Source: Streptomyces sp. (GTDB lineage Bacteria > Actinomycetota > Actinomycetes > Streptomycetales > Streptomycetaceae). From it: a stretch of 64,000 bases of DNA. The notes under the pieces are model-generated. The model saw only the letters and a list, made by a program, of their open reading frames with translations. It was not told where the DNA came from and made no database searches. Below, piece by piece: positions 32,064 through 39,395 of the stretch (position 1 is its first letter; each line of letters begins with the position of its first letter). A program made the translations under genes and the position numbers. The DNA lies in the NCBI RefSeq assembly GCF_019510245.1, contig NZ_JAEKKT010000154.1, positions 1 through 64,000 on the forward strand. Reading direction: 5' to 3'.

Positions 32064-33398
32064 TCAGTCGAGGTCGAAGCAGAGCTTCCCGCCGAGCCAG
32101 TACTCGATCCAGGCGCCCAGGTCCATCGACGTGCAGTCGGACGCGGGCGTGGCGCCGGGCGTGGTGGCCGGGGTCGGGCTCGGTGCCGGGGGCGAGAGGT
32201 CCGGCGACGGTGTCGGCACGGGTGTCGGAGTCGCGGTCGGGGTCGGGGTGGGTGTCGTGGTGTCGGTACGGCCGAACAGGGCCTCGCGGTAGACGTGCGC
32301 GGAGCGCGGGTTGACCGAGCACTGCCAGACGCCGTGCGGGCAGTAGTCGGTCAGCGTGTTGTACAGCGGTTTGTGCTCGTCCATCCAGGCGAGCATCCGC
32401 CGCATGTACTCGGCGTTGTCACCGTTGCGGAAGAGGCCCCATTCCGGATAGGAGATGGGTTTTCCGTGGGCTTTGGCGAAATCGACGTGCTGCTGAAGCC
32501 CGTAGGGTTCCCGCACCTGCTGGTCGAAGGAGAGTCCGGTCGGCTGGTCGTACGAATCCATTCCGATGATGTCGACCGTGTCGTCCCCGGGATAGCACTG
32601 CGTCCACGGAACGGCGTCGCGGCCCCGGCTCGACGTGAAGTCGAACCGGAATTTCTGGCCCGGTACCGCGCGCATGGTGGTGACGATCCTTCTCCAGTAC
32701 GTCTTCCAGGCCTCCGGGTCCGGCCCGCAACGATGGGTGTAGGTAATGCCGTTCATCTCCCAGCCGAGCACGACGACCGTGTCCGGGACCCGCAGTGCCA
32801 CCAGCCGCTCGGCCAGGGCCCGGAAGTGGTGATCGAACTCTCCGGCCGCGCCCCGGCGCAGCAGCGAGCGGACCTCGTCGTCCCCGATGCCGTCCTCGTT
32901 GCGCTCCTGCATGGGCACGTTGAGGACAAGCATCCGGTCGGCCTTCTCCCGTCGCCAGTGCGCCCAGACGTCCAGGAAGCCGGGGGCGCCCTCGATGTCG
33001 GACCAGCGGTTTCCGGGCAGATACGTGTGCGCGACCTTGAGTTCGGTGCCGCCGAGCCAACTGCTCAGCTGGGCCATGCGGGCGACGCCGAGCGGGCCGG
33101 AGTCGAGGAACGCCCCGAAGGCCGGGGGCATCGCCTTGGCCGACGCGCCGACGGCCGGTGCGTCGGCGGCCGGGGTCGGGGTGGGCAGGGGGGCCGCCGA
33201 CGCCGGGACGGACGTCGTGGGCGTCGGGACGGCTGTCGTGGGTGCCGGAGACGGTGGGCCGGTGATCCGCGCCGCCCCCGCCACCTCGGCGAATCCCGGG
33301 CCGGTCGCCAGGGCCGCCGAGGCGACGAAGCCGGCCGCCGCGGCCACGGCCGGCCGGTACCACCAGAACCGCTTCCGCTCTCGCTTCCGTAGAGCCAT
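32064..33398 (-). CDS. secreted GH26-like glycoside hydrolase
   Basis: 444 aa. Signal peptide or anchor (FWWYRPAVAAAAGFVASAALA), a Pro/Thr linker, a catalytic domain about 90-345 and a second Thr/Pro linker. A small C-terminal Cys-containing tail (SDCTSMDLGAWIEYW) ends the protein. GWEMNG and YPEWG place the acid and nucleophile Glu of clan GH-A as in GH26. Encoded opposite the operon with its own GGAGGAAGGAG site. It may trim the polymer made by the cluster, as often seen for polysaccharide operons. Confidence 0.8.
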   Translation of the reverse strand: MALRKRERKRFWWYRPAVAAAAGFVASAALATGPGFAEVAGAARITGPPSPAPTTAVPTPTTSVPASAAPLPTPTPAADAPAVGASAKAMPPAFGAFLDSGPLGVARMAQLSSWLGGTELKVAHTYLPGNRWSDIEGAPGFLDVWAHWRREKADRMLVLNVPMQERNEDGIGDDEVRSLLRRGAAGEFDHHFRALAERLVALRVPDTVVVLGWEMNGITYTHRCGPDPEAWKTYWRRIVTTMRAVPGQKFRFDFTSSRGRDAVPWTQCYPGDDTVDIIGMDSYDQPTGLSFDQQVREPYGLQQHVDFAKAHGKPISYPEWGLFRNGDNAEYMRRMLAWMDEHKPLYNTLTDYCPHGVWQCSVNPRSAHVYREALFGRTDTTTPTPTPTATPTPVPTPSPDLSPPAPSPTPATTPGATPASDCTSMDLGAWIEYWLGGKLCFDLD

Positions 33399-33559
33399 GC
33401 CCGCTCCTTCCTCCGCCGGTACTCGTCCGTCCGCAGCACCCCTGAGGAAGTGCCAGTTACTGACACTCAGTCATATCAATATGAATTCCGCCAGTGCGGA
33501 TGCGGCTTTCGGGTGCCCCGAAGGCCCGCACGGGTGAACAGACGCAAAGGAAATGGTCC
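33399..33559. promoter_or_regulatory. divergent promoter region of hydrolase and ATP-grasp genes
   Basis: 161-bp gap with an AT-rich core. CATATCAATATG (33472-33483) is an imperfect-centre palindrome and overlaps possible -10 sequences in both directions; CTGACACTCAG lies just before it. No gene is present. Confidence 0.45.
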
Positions 33560-34945
33560 GTGTCGCTGCTAGACATCCGGGTTCCCGCGGTTCTGCTGCG
33601 GATCGACCGGAACCCCTTTCACCACGGCACCCTGGGGGCCGTGCGCTCGCTCGGCAGAGCCGGGGTGGAGGTCCACGTGGTCGCCGACTCCTCGGGAAGC
33701 CCGGTCAGCAGGTCACGCTTCGTCCGGCAGCTGCATCCGCCGCCGGCGCCGGGCGCGTCGCCCGCCGAGATCGCGGCCGTACTGCACCGGGTGGCCGCGC
33801 GGATCGCCCGCCCCGCGGTGCTGATCCCGATGGACGACGCGAGCGCCATCGCGGCCGGCCGGCTCCGCGCGGACCTCGCGCCCGACTTCCTGCTCCCGCA
33901 GCAGCCCGGCACCCTGCCCGAACGCGTCGCCGACAAGGCCGAGCTGGCCGAGGTGTGCGCGGCGGCCGGGATCCCGCACCCGCCGACCCTGGTCCCGGAC
34001 AGCGCCGAGGAGACCGCCGCCGCGGTCCGCCGGCTCGGTCTGCCGGTGATCGCCAAGTGGAGCCGGCCCTGGCTGCTGCCGGCCGGGGCCGGGCTGCGCA
34101 GCACGGTCGTGGTGCGCTCGGCGCAGGAGGCGGTGGAGCTGTACCTGCGCAGCGAGGAGGCGGGCAGCAGGCTGCTGCTCCAGGAGTTCCTGGCGCCGGG
34201 CCCGGACCGCGACTGGTTCTTCCACGGCTACGCCGATCGCACCGGGCGGGTGCGCGCGGGCGGCCCCGGCCGCAAGCAGCAGGCGTGGCCGCGCGCCGCC
34301 GGGCTGACCGCGGTCGGCCTGTGGACGCCCAACCCGCAGGTCCGGGCGCTGGCCGAGCGGCTCACCGGCGAGCTGGGCTTCCGGGGCATCTTCGACCTGG
34401 ACTTCCGGCGCTGCGGCAGCACCGGCCGCTACCACCTCCTCGACTTCAACCCCCGTCCGGGCGCCCAGTTCCGGCTCTTCGCCGACAGCGCCGGCCTGGA
34501 TGTCGTACGCGCGCAGCACCTGGACCTGACCCACCGTCCGCTGCCGGACGGGGTGCCGCTGGCCGGCCGGGCGTTCGTGGTGGAGAACTACGCGCCGCTG
34601 AGCGCGCTGCGTCCGGCCCCGCGCGGGCGGGAGCTGGCCTGGTCCGCGCCGGACGACCGGGGGCCGGGCCTCGCGATGTGGGCGCTGTGGGGCCGGCATG
34701 TGGCGGGCCGGCTTCTCGGCCGGCTGCACGACGGGACCGCCGTCCCGGCACCGCGCCCGCACACCCCCGTGGTCCGCCAGGCCGGGGAGCCCCTCGTGCC
34801 CGCGCCCCAGCCCGGGGAACCCCTGGTGCCCGCCGCCCGGGACGAGGAGCTCACCGGTGTGGCCGGCGTCCCCGCCGCGCCCGGCGTCCCCGGCCTCTCC
34901 GGTCAGCCCGACCGGTCCGACGACGAGAAAGCGAGCAGCTGCTGA
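33560..34945 (+). CDS. ATP-grasp carboxylate ligase-type enzyme
   Basis: 461 aa. Residues about 1-110 form the N-terminal Rossmann-like part; VADKAELAEVCAAAGIPHPP, GLPVIAKWSRPW, LLLQEFLAPGPDRDWFFHGY and FRGIFDLDF...LLDFNPRPG give the ATP-grasp fold and metal-binding Asp/Asn. It should join a carboxylate to an amine, perhaps adding an amino acid to a uronic acid or similar unit. The C-terminal 60 residues are Pro/Gly-rich and repetitive. GTG start with AAAGGAAA. It overlaps the next gene by TGATG. Confidence 0.8.
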   Translation: MSLLDIRVPAVLLRIDRNPFHHGTLGAVRSLGRAGVEVHVVADSSGSPVSRSRFVRQLHPPPAPGASPAEIAAVLHRVAARIARPAVLIPMDDASAIAAGRLRADLAPDFLLPQQPGTLPERVADKAELAEVCAAAGIPHPPTLVPDSAEETAAAVRRLGLPVIAKWSRPWLLPAGAGLRSTVVVRSAQEAVELYLRSEEAGSRLLLQEFLAPGPDRDWFFHGYADRTGRVRAGGPGRKQQAWPRAAGLTAVGLWTPNPQVRALAERLTGELGFRGIFDLDFRRCGSTGRYHLLDFNPRPGAQFRLFADSAGLDVVRAQHLDLTHRPLPDGVPLAGRAFVVENYAPLSALRPAPRGRELAWSAPDDRGPGLAMWALWGRHVAGRLLGRLHDGTAVPAPRPHTPVVRQAGEPLVPAPQPGEPLVPAARDEELTGVAGVPAAPGVPGLSGQPDRSDDEKASSC

Positions 34946-36201
34946 TGTACGACCTGCTGGTGGTGGGCGCGGGCCCGTACGGCCTGTCCATCGCGTCCCA
35001 CGCCTCCGCGGCGGGCCTGAACGTGCGGGTCCTCGGCCGCCCGATGGCGTCCTGGCGCGACCACATGCCCCGCGGGATGTTCCTGAAGTCGGAGCCCTGG
35101 GCCTCCAACCTGTCCGACCCCGACGCGCGTTGGCGGCTGGACGTCTACTGCGCGGGCCGCGGCGTGGCGGCCCGGCACGGGCAGCCGATCCCGCTGGAGA
35201 TGTTCGCCGAGTACGGCCTGTGGTTCGCCCGCAACGCCGCGCCGCCCGTCGACGAACGCATGGTCACCCGGGTCGCGCCGCGCACCGGCGGCTTCGAGGC
35301 GACGACGGCGGACGGCGAGGTGCTGCGCGGCCGGACGGTCGCCCTCGCCGTCGGCGTCCTGCCGTTCGTCGAGATCCCCGCCACCGTGCGCGGCCTCTCC
35401 CCCGACCTGGTCACGCACAGCAGCCACCACGCCGACCTGAGCCGCTTCCGCGGCCGGGACGTCACGGTGCTCGGCGGCGGCCAGGCGGCCCTGGAGACGG
35501 CCGCGCTCCTCGCCGAACTGGACAGCCGGGTGAGGGTGCTGGTGCGCGCGGACGAGCTGTTCTGGAACGAGGTGCCGCCGCCCTGGCAGCGCCCGTGGTG
35601 GCAGTCGCTCCGCGCCCCGCACAGCGGGCTCGGTCCCGGCTGGCGCAACTGGTTCTACTCCGAGCGGCCCGGCCTGTACCGGCGGCTCGCCGAGCCGACC
35701 CGGACCCGGATCGCGGCGAGCGCCCTCGGCCCGGCCGGCGCCTGGTGGGTGCGGGAGCGGGTGGAGTCCGGGGTGGAGGTACTGCTCGGCCGCGAGGTCA
35801 CGGCGGCGCGCGCGACGGCGGGCGGGGTGCGCCTGGACACCACGGTGCGCGGTGGCGGGCTGGGCACCCTGGAGACCGAACACGTCATCGCGGCCACGGG
35901 GTTCAGGGCGACCCGGGGGCGGCTCAGGCTGCTCGCCGACGACCTGCGGACGACCCTGGTGACCGGGGCCGACGGGGCTCCCGAGGTGGGCCGGGACTTC
36001 GAGTCCTCGTATCCCGGGCTGTTCCTGGCCGGTCTGGTCACGGCGGCGGGCTTCGGCCCGGCGATGCGCTTCGTGCACGGCGCCGGCTTCACCGCGCGGA
36101 CGCTGGTGCGCGGGGTACGGCGGCGGCTGCGCTCGGGGCCGGCCGGCTGGGGCGTCCCGGCCGGCCGGCGGGAGTCCGCACCGGACACGGTACGGAGCTG
36201 A
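34945..36201 (+). CDS. FAD-dependent oxidoreductase (lysine N-oxygenase-like fold)
   Basis: 418 aa. DLLVVGAGPYGLSIASHA at residues 3-20 is the FAD loop, VTVLGGGQAALETAALLAE near 173 the NAD(P)H loop, and AATGFRATRG near 316 the ATGY-type motif of flavin N-monooxygenase-like proteins. The substrate is unknown. It is coupled to the ATP-grasp gene, so it probably oxidises the same building block or its product. Last gene of the polysaccharide region. Confidence 0.8.
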   Translation: MYDLLVVGAGPYGLSIASHASAAGLNVRVLGRPMASWRDHMPRGMFLKSEPWASNLSDPDARWRLDVYCAGRGVAARHGQPIPLEMFAEYGLWFARNAAPPVDERMVTRVAPRTGGFEATTADGEVLRGRTVALAVGVLPFVEIPATVRGLSPDLVTHSSHHADLSRFRGRDVTVLGGGQAALETAALLAELDSRVRVLVRADELFWNEVPPPWQRPWWQSLRAPHSGLGPGWRNWFYSERPGLYRRLAEPTRTRIAASALGPAGAWWVRERVESGVEVLLGREVTAARATAGGVRLDTTVRGGGLGTLETEHVIAATGFRATRGRLRLLADDLRTTLVTGADGAPEVGRDFESSYPGLFLAGLVTAAGFGPAMRFVHGAGFTARTLVRGVRRRLRSGPAGWGVPAGRRESAPDTVRS

Positions 36202-36243
36202 CGGGCGGGTGCCGGGCCTCGGGGCGTCCGGCACCCGTCTCCG

Positions 36244-37032
36244 CTACGGCCGGCGGGCGGCCGCCCGTCCCCGGCGGTACAGGACCGCACCGCCCGCGAG
36301 GAGCACGGCGCTGGCGGCCGAGGTCGCGAGCACGGCGGCGCTTCCGGTGTGCGGCAGGCTGGGCGGCGTCCCGTGGTGCTGCCCGCCGTGCGGAGGCGTC
36401 CGGTCCGGCGGCGGGGACGTCGGCGGGTGCGTGGTGGCAGGCGGCGACGTCGGCGGCTTTGTCGCCATGGGCGGCGACGTCGGCGCGGGCGGAGTGTCTT
36501 CGCCGTACGCGGACGGAGTGTCTTCGCCGTACGCGGACGGGGTCCTGTCGCCGTACGCGGGCGGAGTGTCTTCGCCGTACGCCGACGGGGTTTCGCCGTA
36601 CGCCGACGGGGTTTCGCCGTACGCGGACGGGGTCTTGTCGCCGTACGCGGGCGGGGTGTCGTCGCCGTAGGCCGCAGGCGTCTCGCGGACGTCGGGCGAC
36701 GGGGTGGCGCCGGTCTCGCCGCCGGGGTCCACCTCGGAGCCGTGTCCCGAGCCCTCGCGCGCGCGGTCGCCGTCGTGCTCTCCCGAACCCCGGTCGTGCG
36801 CACAGGAGTTGCCGGCCGCCGGGCGCGACGCCGCGGCGGTGTCGGCCGAGTCGGCGCAGTCGTCGGCGGGAGCGCTCGCCGGGGTCCGGACGTCACGGCC
36901 CGACACGGCACCCTGCGAACCGGCCGCGATTCCGGTCGGATCCGTGCCGGCGAGCGCGGGACTGCCGTACAGGGACAGGATGCTCGTCGCGGCGGCGGCC
37001 GCGAGCATCCCCCTGCTGAGGGTCTGTCGCAA
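36244..37032 (-). CDS. LPxTG-anchored protein with degenerate chaplin domain and Tyr/Pro repeats
   Basis: 262 aa with a TTG start at 37032 (AGGAAG nine bases upstream). Signal peptide 1-28 resembles long chaplins. Residues 29-80 align without gaps to the short chaplin at 37151, with 19 of 52 identities including both Cys, but nearly all the Val/Ile residues are replaced by Ala, Asp or Thr. Next come charged Gly/Asp-rich sequence, eight TPxAYG-type repeats (DNA about 36490-36680), Thr/Pro stalk and the sortase signal LPHTG with TM helix and Arg tail. It should be wall-anchored by a class E sortase. Confidence 0.75.
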   Translation of the reverse strand: MRQTLSRGMLAAAAATSILSLYGSPALAGTDPTGIAAGSQGAVSGRDVRTPASAPADDCADSADTAAASRPAAGNSCAHDRGSGEHDGDRAREGSGHGSEVDPGGETGATPSPDVRETPAAYGDDTPPAYGDKTPSAYGETPSAYGETPSAYGEDTPPAYGDRTPSAYGEDTPSAYGEDTPPAPTSPPMATKPPTSPPATTHPPTSPPPDRTPPHGGQHHGTPPSLPHTGSAAVLATSAASAVLLAGGAVLYRRGRAAARRP

Positions 37033-37064
37033 TCTCGTTGTCTTCCTGCTTGACGAAGTGGAAA

Positions 37065-37111
37065 GCCGGCCTCGGACCGCTGATGCGAAGAACCGGCGGT
37101 CCGAGACCGGC
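37065..37111. terminator. 16-bp inverted repeat between chaplin and LPxTG genes
   Basis: GCCGGCCTCGGACCGC (37065-37080) pairs with 37096-37111 with one mismatch, downstream of the chaplin at 37151. Confidence 0.6.
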
Positions 37112-37150
37112 CATGACACAGCCGGGAGGTTGGTGCGCTGTGTGACGCCG

Positions 37151-37378
37151 TCAGTCGTTGACGCAGGGGTTGCCGAGCGCCGGGTTCAGCAGGGCGATGA
37201 CGTCGACGGTGTCGCCGCAGGCGTTGACCGGGACGTGGACCGGAACCTCGATCACGTCGCCGGAGATGGCGCCCGGGGAGTTGGAGGCCGTGCCCTGCGC
37301 ACCGGCGTCGGCGAAGGCGGGGACGGCAGCGCCCAGCGCCAGGATGGCGCCGGCGATCACAGCAGCGGTCTTCTTCAT
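37151..37378 (-). CDS. short chaplin
   Basis: 75 aa. Signal peptide MKKTAAVIAGAILALGAAV to about AFA, then a single chaplin domain with core motifs SPGAISGDVIEVPV, NACGDTVDV and GNPCVND. It has two Cys and is ChpE-like in size. Signal peptide AFADAG. AGGGAAA precedes the ATG at 37378; the alternative ATG at 37402 has no site. I found no clear BldN promoter, unlike the other two chaplin genes. Confidence 0.9.
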   Translation of the reverse strand: MKKTAAVIAGAILALGAAVPAFADAGAQGTASNSPGAISGDVIEVPVHVPVNACGDTVDVIALLNPALGNPCVND

Positions 37379-37612
37379 GAACTTTCCCTTCTCTGCGGTC
37401 ATGCCCGTATGTCGGCCGAAACCGAGCGAGCACAGCTTGAACGGCTCGCACCATGACCGGCAGGCTGTAGAACGAGGAATAGACAGTCGAAGAAACTACG
37501 GAACGCATTCCGTCGGTTAATTCACTCGAACGCCCTCACAGAATTGACATAAGAGAGGAAACGCTTCTTCGACGCTTCTTCCGGCGGCGGGAATTACGCG
37601 GCCACGACGAAA

Positions 37613-37653
37613 GCCCGCCCGGGAGCGCATGCACACGCGCTGCCCGGGCGGGC
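37613..37653 (-). terminator. strong hairpin after first rodlin gene
   Basis: GCCCGCCCGGG (37613-37623) pairs perfectly with 37643-37653, followed on the minus strand by TTTCGTC. It lies downstream of the rodlin stop at 37670. The remainder of 37379-37612 is a lower-GC promoter region with no gene. Confidence 0.7.
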
Positions 37654-37669
37654 CTCTGCAGGACCGGGG

Positions 37670-38086
37670 TCACTGGTTGGCGACGCCGTTGGCCGCGAGG
37701 ACCGCGATGTCGTCCAGGACGTGCGACACCGGCTCGTCGCCCTTGGCCTGGGTGGAGTTCTCGGCGCACTGCTGGTTCTGCGGCGCGGACAGGACCGGGA
37801 TGTCCTGGGCCACCCCGACGGCGGCGATGAGGCCGAGGATCCCCTGGGCGTTCGCCTTCACGGGGAGACCGACACAGAGCTTGTTGAGCGAGCCCTGGAC
37901 CAGGGTGGCCTGCGGGCTCATCTTGCCCTTGGTCACCGAGTTGCCGAACGACTCCTTGGCGTCGTTGCCGCTCGCGGAGGTGGTGCCGTGGTCGTTGCCG
38001 GTGGCAAGCGCCTGGGGGGCTGCCGCCGCCGACACACCTGCGACGGACACGGCGACCGCCGCCGCGGCCATTGCCTTCTTCAGCAT
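37670..38086 (-). CDS. rodlin (RdlA/RdlB family), first copy
   Basis: 138 aa. Signal peptide MLKKAMAAAAVAVSVAG to about ALA, then the rodlin core ATGNDHGTTSASGND, NKLCVGLPVKANAQG, SAPQNQQCAENSTQAKGDEP. Rodlins form paired rodlets with chaplins on aerial hyphae and spores. AAAGGAATAG precedes the ATG. It is divergent from the next two rodlins, as RdlA and RdlB are in S. coelicolor, and is the most diverged of the three here. Confidence 0.92.
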   Translation of the reverse strand: MLKKAMAAAAVAVSVAGVSAAAAPQALATGNDHGTTSASGNDAKESFGNSVTKGKMSPQATLVQGSLNKLCVGLPVKANAQGILGLIAAVGVAQDIPVLSAPQNQQCAENSTQAKGDEPVSHVLDDIAVLAANGVANQ

Positions 38087-38142
38087 TTCGCTATTCCTTT
38101 CCTGTCCTGGCTCCAGGCCAAGACGGACGTTCCTGCCCGGCA

Positions 38143-38170
38143 TCAACCGCCCGCAACCGGAATGGTTGCG
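38143..38170 (-). promoter_or_regulatory. sigma-BldN-type promoter of first rodlin
   Basis: On the minus strand CGCAAC (38165-38170) and GGTTGA (38143-38148) are 16 bp apart, 57 bp before the start codon. Confidence 0.6.
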
Positions 38171-38284
38171 GCACCGGACGGCACGTCACCCGTTCGGACC
38201 GACGGCCGCCCGGAATTCCCCGGTAAACCGGGGTCGGCGCGCAATCCGTGGATTTCCGGAGCGTGGGCCATTGGAGTGAAGCGG

Positions 38285-38312
38285 AGCAACCAAACGGAGC
38301 GTTCGCAGTTGA
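38285..38312 (+). promoter_or_regulatory. sigma-BldN-type promoter of second rodlin
   Basis: AGCAAC (38285-38290) and AGTTGA (38307-38312) with a 16-bp spacer, 47 bp before the GTG start. Confidence 0.55.
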
Positions 38313-38358
38313 CCAGTGCGCTCCGGTGGACGGGGTGTCCTCAGAAGGGAACTGACAA

Positions 38359-38772
38359 GTGATCAAGAAGGTTCTGGCCGCCGCCGCAGTCGCAGCCTCC
38401 GTCGTCGGCGCCTCCGCTGCCGCCGCCTCGCCGGCCCTGGCCACGGGCAACGACCACGGCACCACCTCCGCCAGTGGCAACGGTGCCCAGCAGGCGTTCG
38501 GCAACTCCGCCACGTACGGCAACATGAGCCCCCAGCTGGCGCTCATCCAGGGCTCCTTCAACAAGCCCTGCATCGGCCTCCCGGCGAAGCTGAACCTCCA
38601 GGGCCTGGCCGGTCTGGGTGCCGTCGGCGTCCTTCAGGACGTGCCGATCCTGTCCGCGCCGCAGAACCAGCAGTGCGTCGAGAACTCCACCCAGGCCAAG
38701 GGCGACGAGCCGCTGTCGCACATCCTGGACGACATCTCCGCGCTGTCCGCGAACGGCACCGGCAACAAGTAG
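38359..38772 (+). CDS. rodlin, second copy
   Basis: 137 aa, GTG start with AGAAGGGA. Signal peptide to SPALA, then ATGNDHGTTSASGNG, NKPCIGLPAKLNLQG and SAPQNQQCVENSTQAKGDEP with a two-Cys pattern. Very close to the third copy, which suggests a local duplication. Confidence 0.92.
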   Translation: MIKKVLAAAAVAASVVGASAAAASPALATGNDHGTTSASGNGAQQAFGNSATYGNMSPQLALIQGSFNKPCIGLPAKLNLQGLAGLGAVGVLQDVPILSAPQNQQCVENSTQAKGDEPLSHILDDISALSANGTGNK

Positions 38773-38849
38773 TCCGGAAGCCCTCCGGGCCCCGGCGCGA
38801 GGGCGCCGGTCGGCTGGTCCGACCGCGCTACGCCAATCGGGGCATACCA

Positions 38850-38878
38850 CGCAACCTCGGCGAATCCGGGTAAGTTGA
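38850..38878 (+). promoter_or_regulatory. sigma-BldN-type promoter of third rodlin
   Basis: CGCAAC (38850-38855) and AGTTGA (38873-38878) with a 17-bp spacer, 49 bp before the ATG. Confidence 0.6.
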
Positions 38879-38926
38879 CGATCACGCAGCTCCTCCCCGG
38901 AGTCCGCCTTTCGAAAGGGAACGAAC

Positions 38927-39337
38927 ATGAAGAAGCTGTGGGCAACCGCGGCCGTCGCCGTCACCGTCGCCGGTTTCGCTGCCACGGCCGCTCCCCAGGC
39001 CCTGGCCACCGGCAACGACAACGGCACCACCTCGGCCAGCGGCAACGGCGCCAAGTCGGAGTTCGGCAACTCGGCCACGTTCGGCGACCAGAGCCCGCAG
39101 CTCTCGCTGGTCCAGGGCTCGCTGAACAAGCCGTGCGTCGGCCTCCCGGCCAAGGCGAACCTGCAGGGTCTGATCGGTGCGGTCGCCGTCGGCGTCGCGC
39201 AGGACGTGCCGATCCTCTCCGCGCCGCAGAACCAGCAGTGCGTGGAGAACTCCACCCAGGCCAAGGGCGACGAGCCGCTGTCGCACATCCTGGACGACAT
39301 CTCCGCGCTGTCCGCGAACGGCACCGCGAACCAGTAG
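38927..39337 (+). CDS. rodlin, third copy
   Basis: 136 aa. Signal peptide to PQALA, then ATGNDNGTTSASGNG, NKPCVGLPAKANLQG and the same C-terminal half as copy two (DEPLSHILDDISALSANGT). AAAGGGAAC precedes the ATG. Three rodlins is one more than the S. coelicolor set. Confidence 0.92.
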   Translation: MKKLWATAAVAVTVAGFAATAAPQALATGNDNGTTSASGNGAKSEFGNSATFGDQSPQLSLVQGSLNKPCVGLPAKANLQGLIGAVAVGVAQDVPILSAPQNQQCVENSTQAKGDEPLSHILDDISALSANGTANQ

Positions 39338-39355
39338 TCCGCAGACGCCGCGGGC

Positions 39356-39386
39356 GGCGGGCCACCGGTTCCCCCGGTGGCCCGCC
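39356..39386. terminator. hairpin between third rodlin and acyl-CoA synthetase
   Basis: GGCGGGCCACCGG (39356-39368) pairs perfectly with 39374-39386 around a 5-nt loop and is followed by GCCTTTTG on the plus strand. It serves convergent genes. Confidence 0.75.
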
Positions 39387-39395
39387 GCCTTTTGC

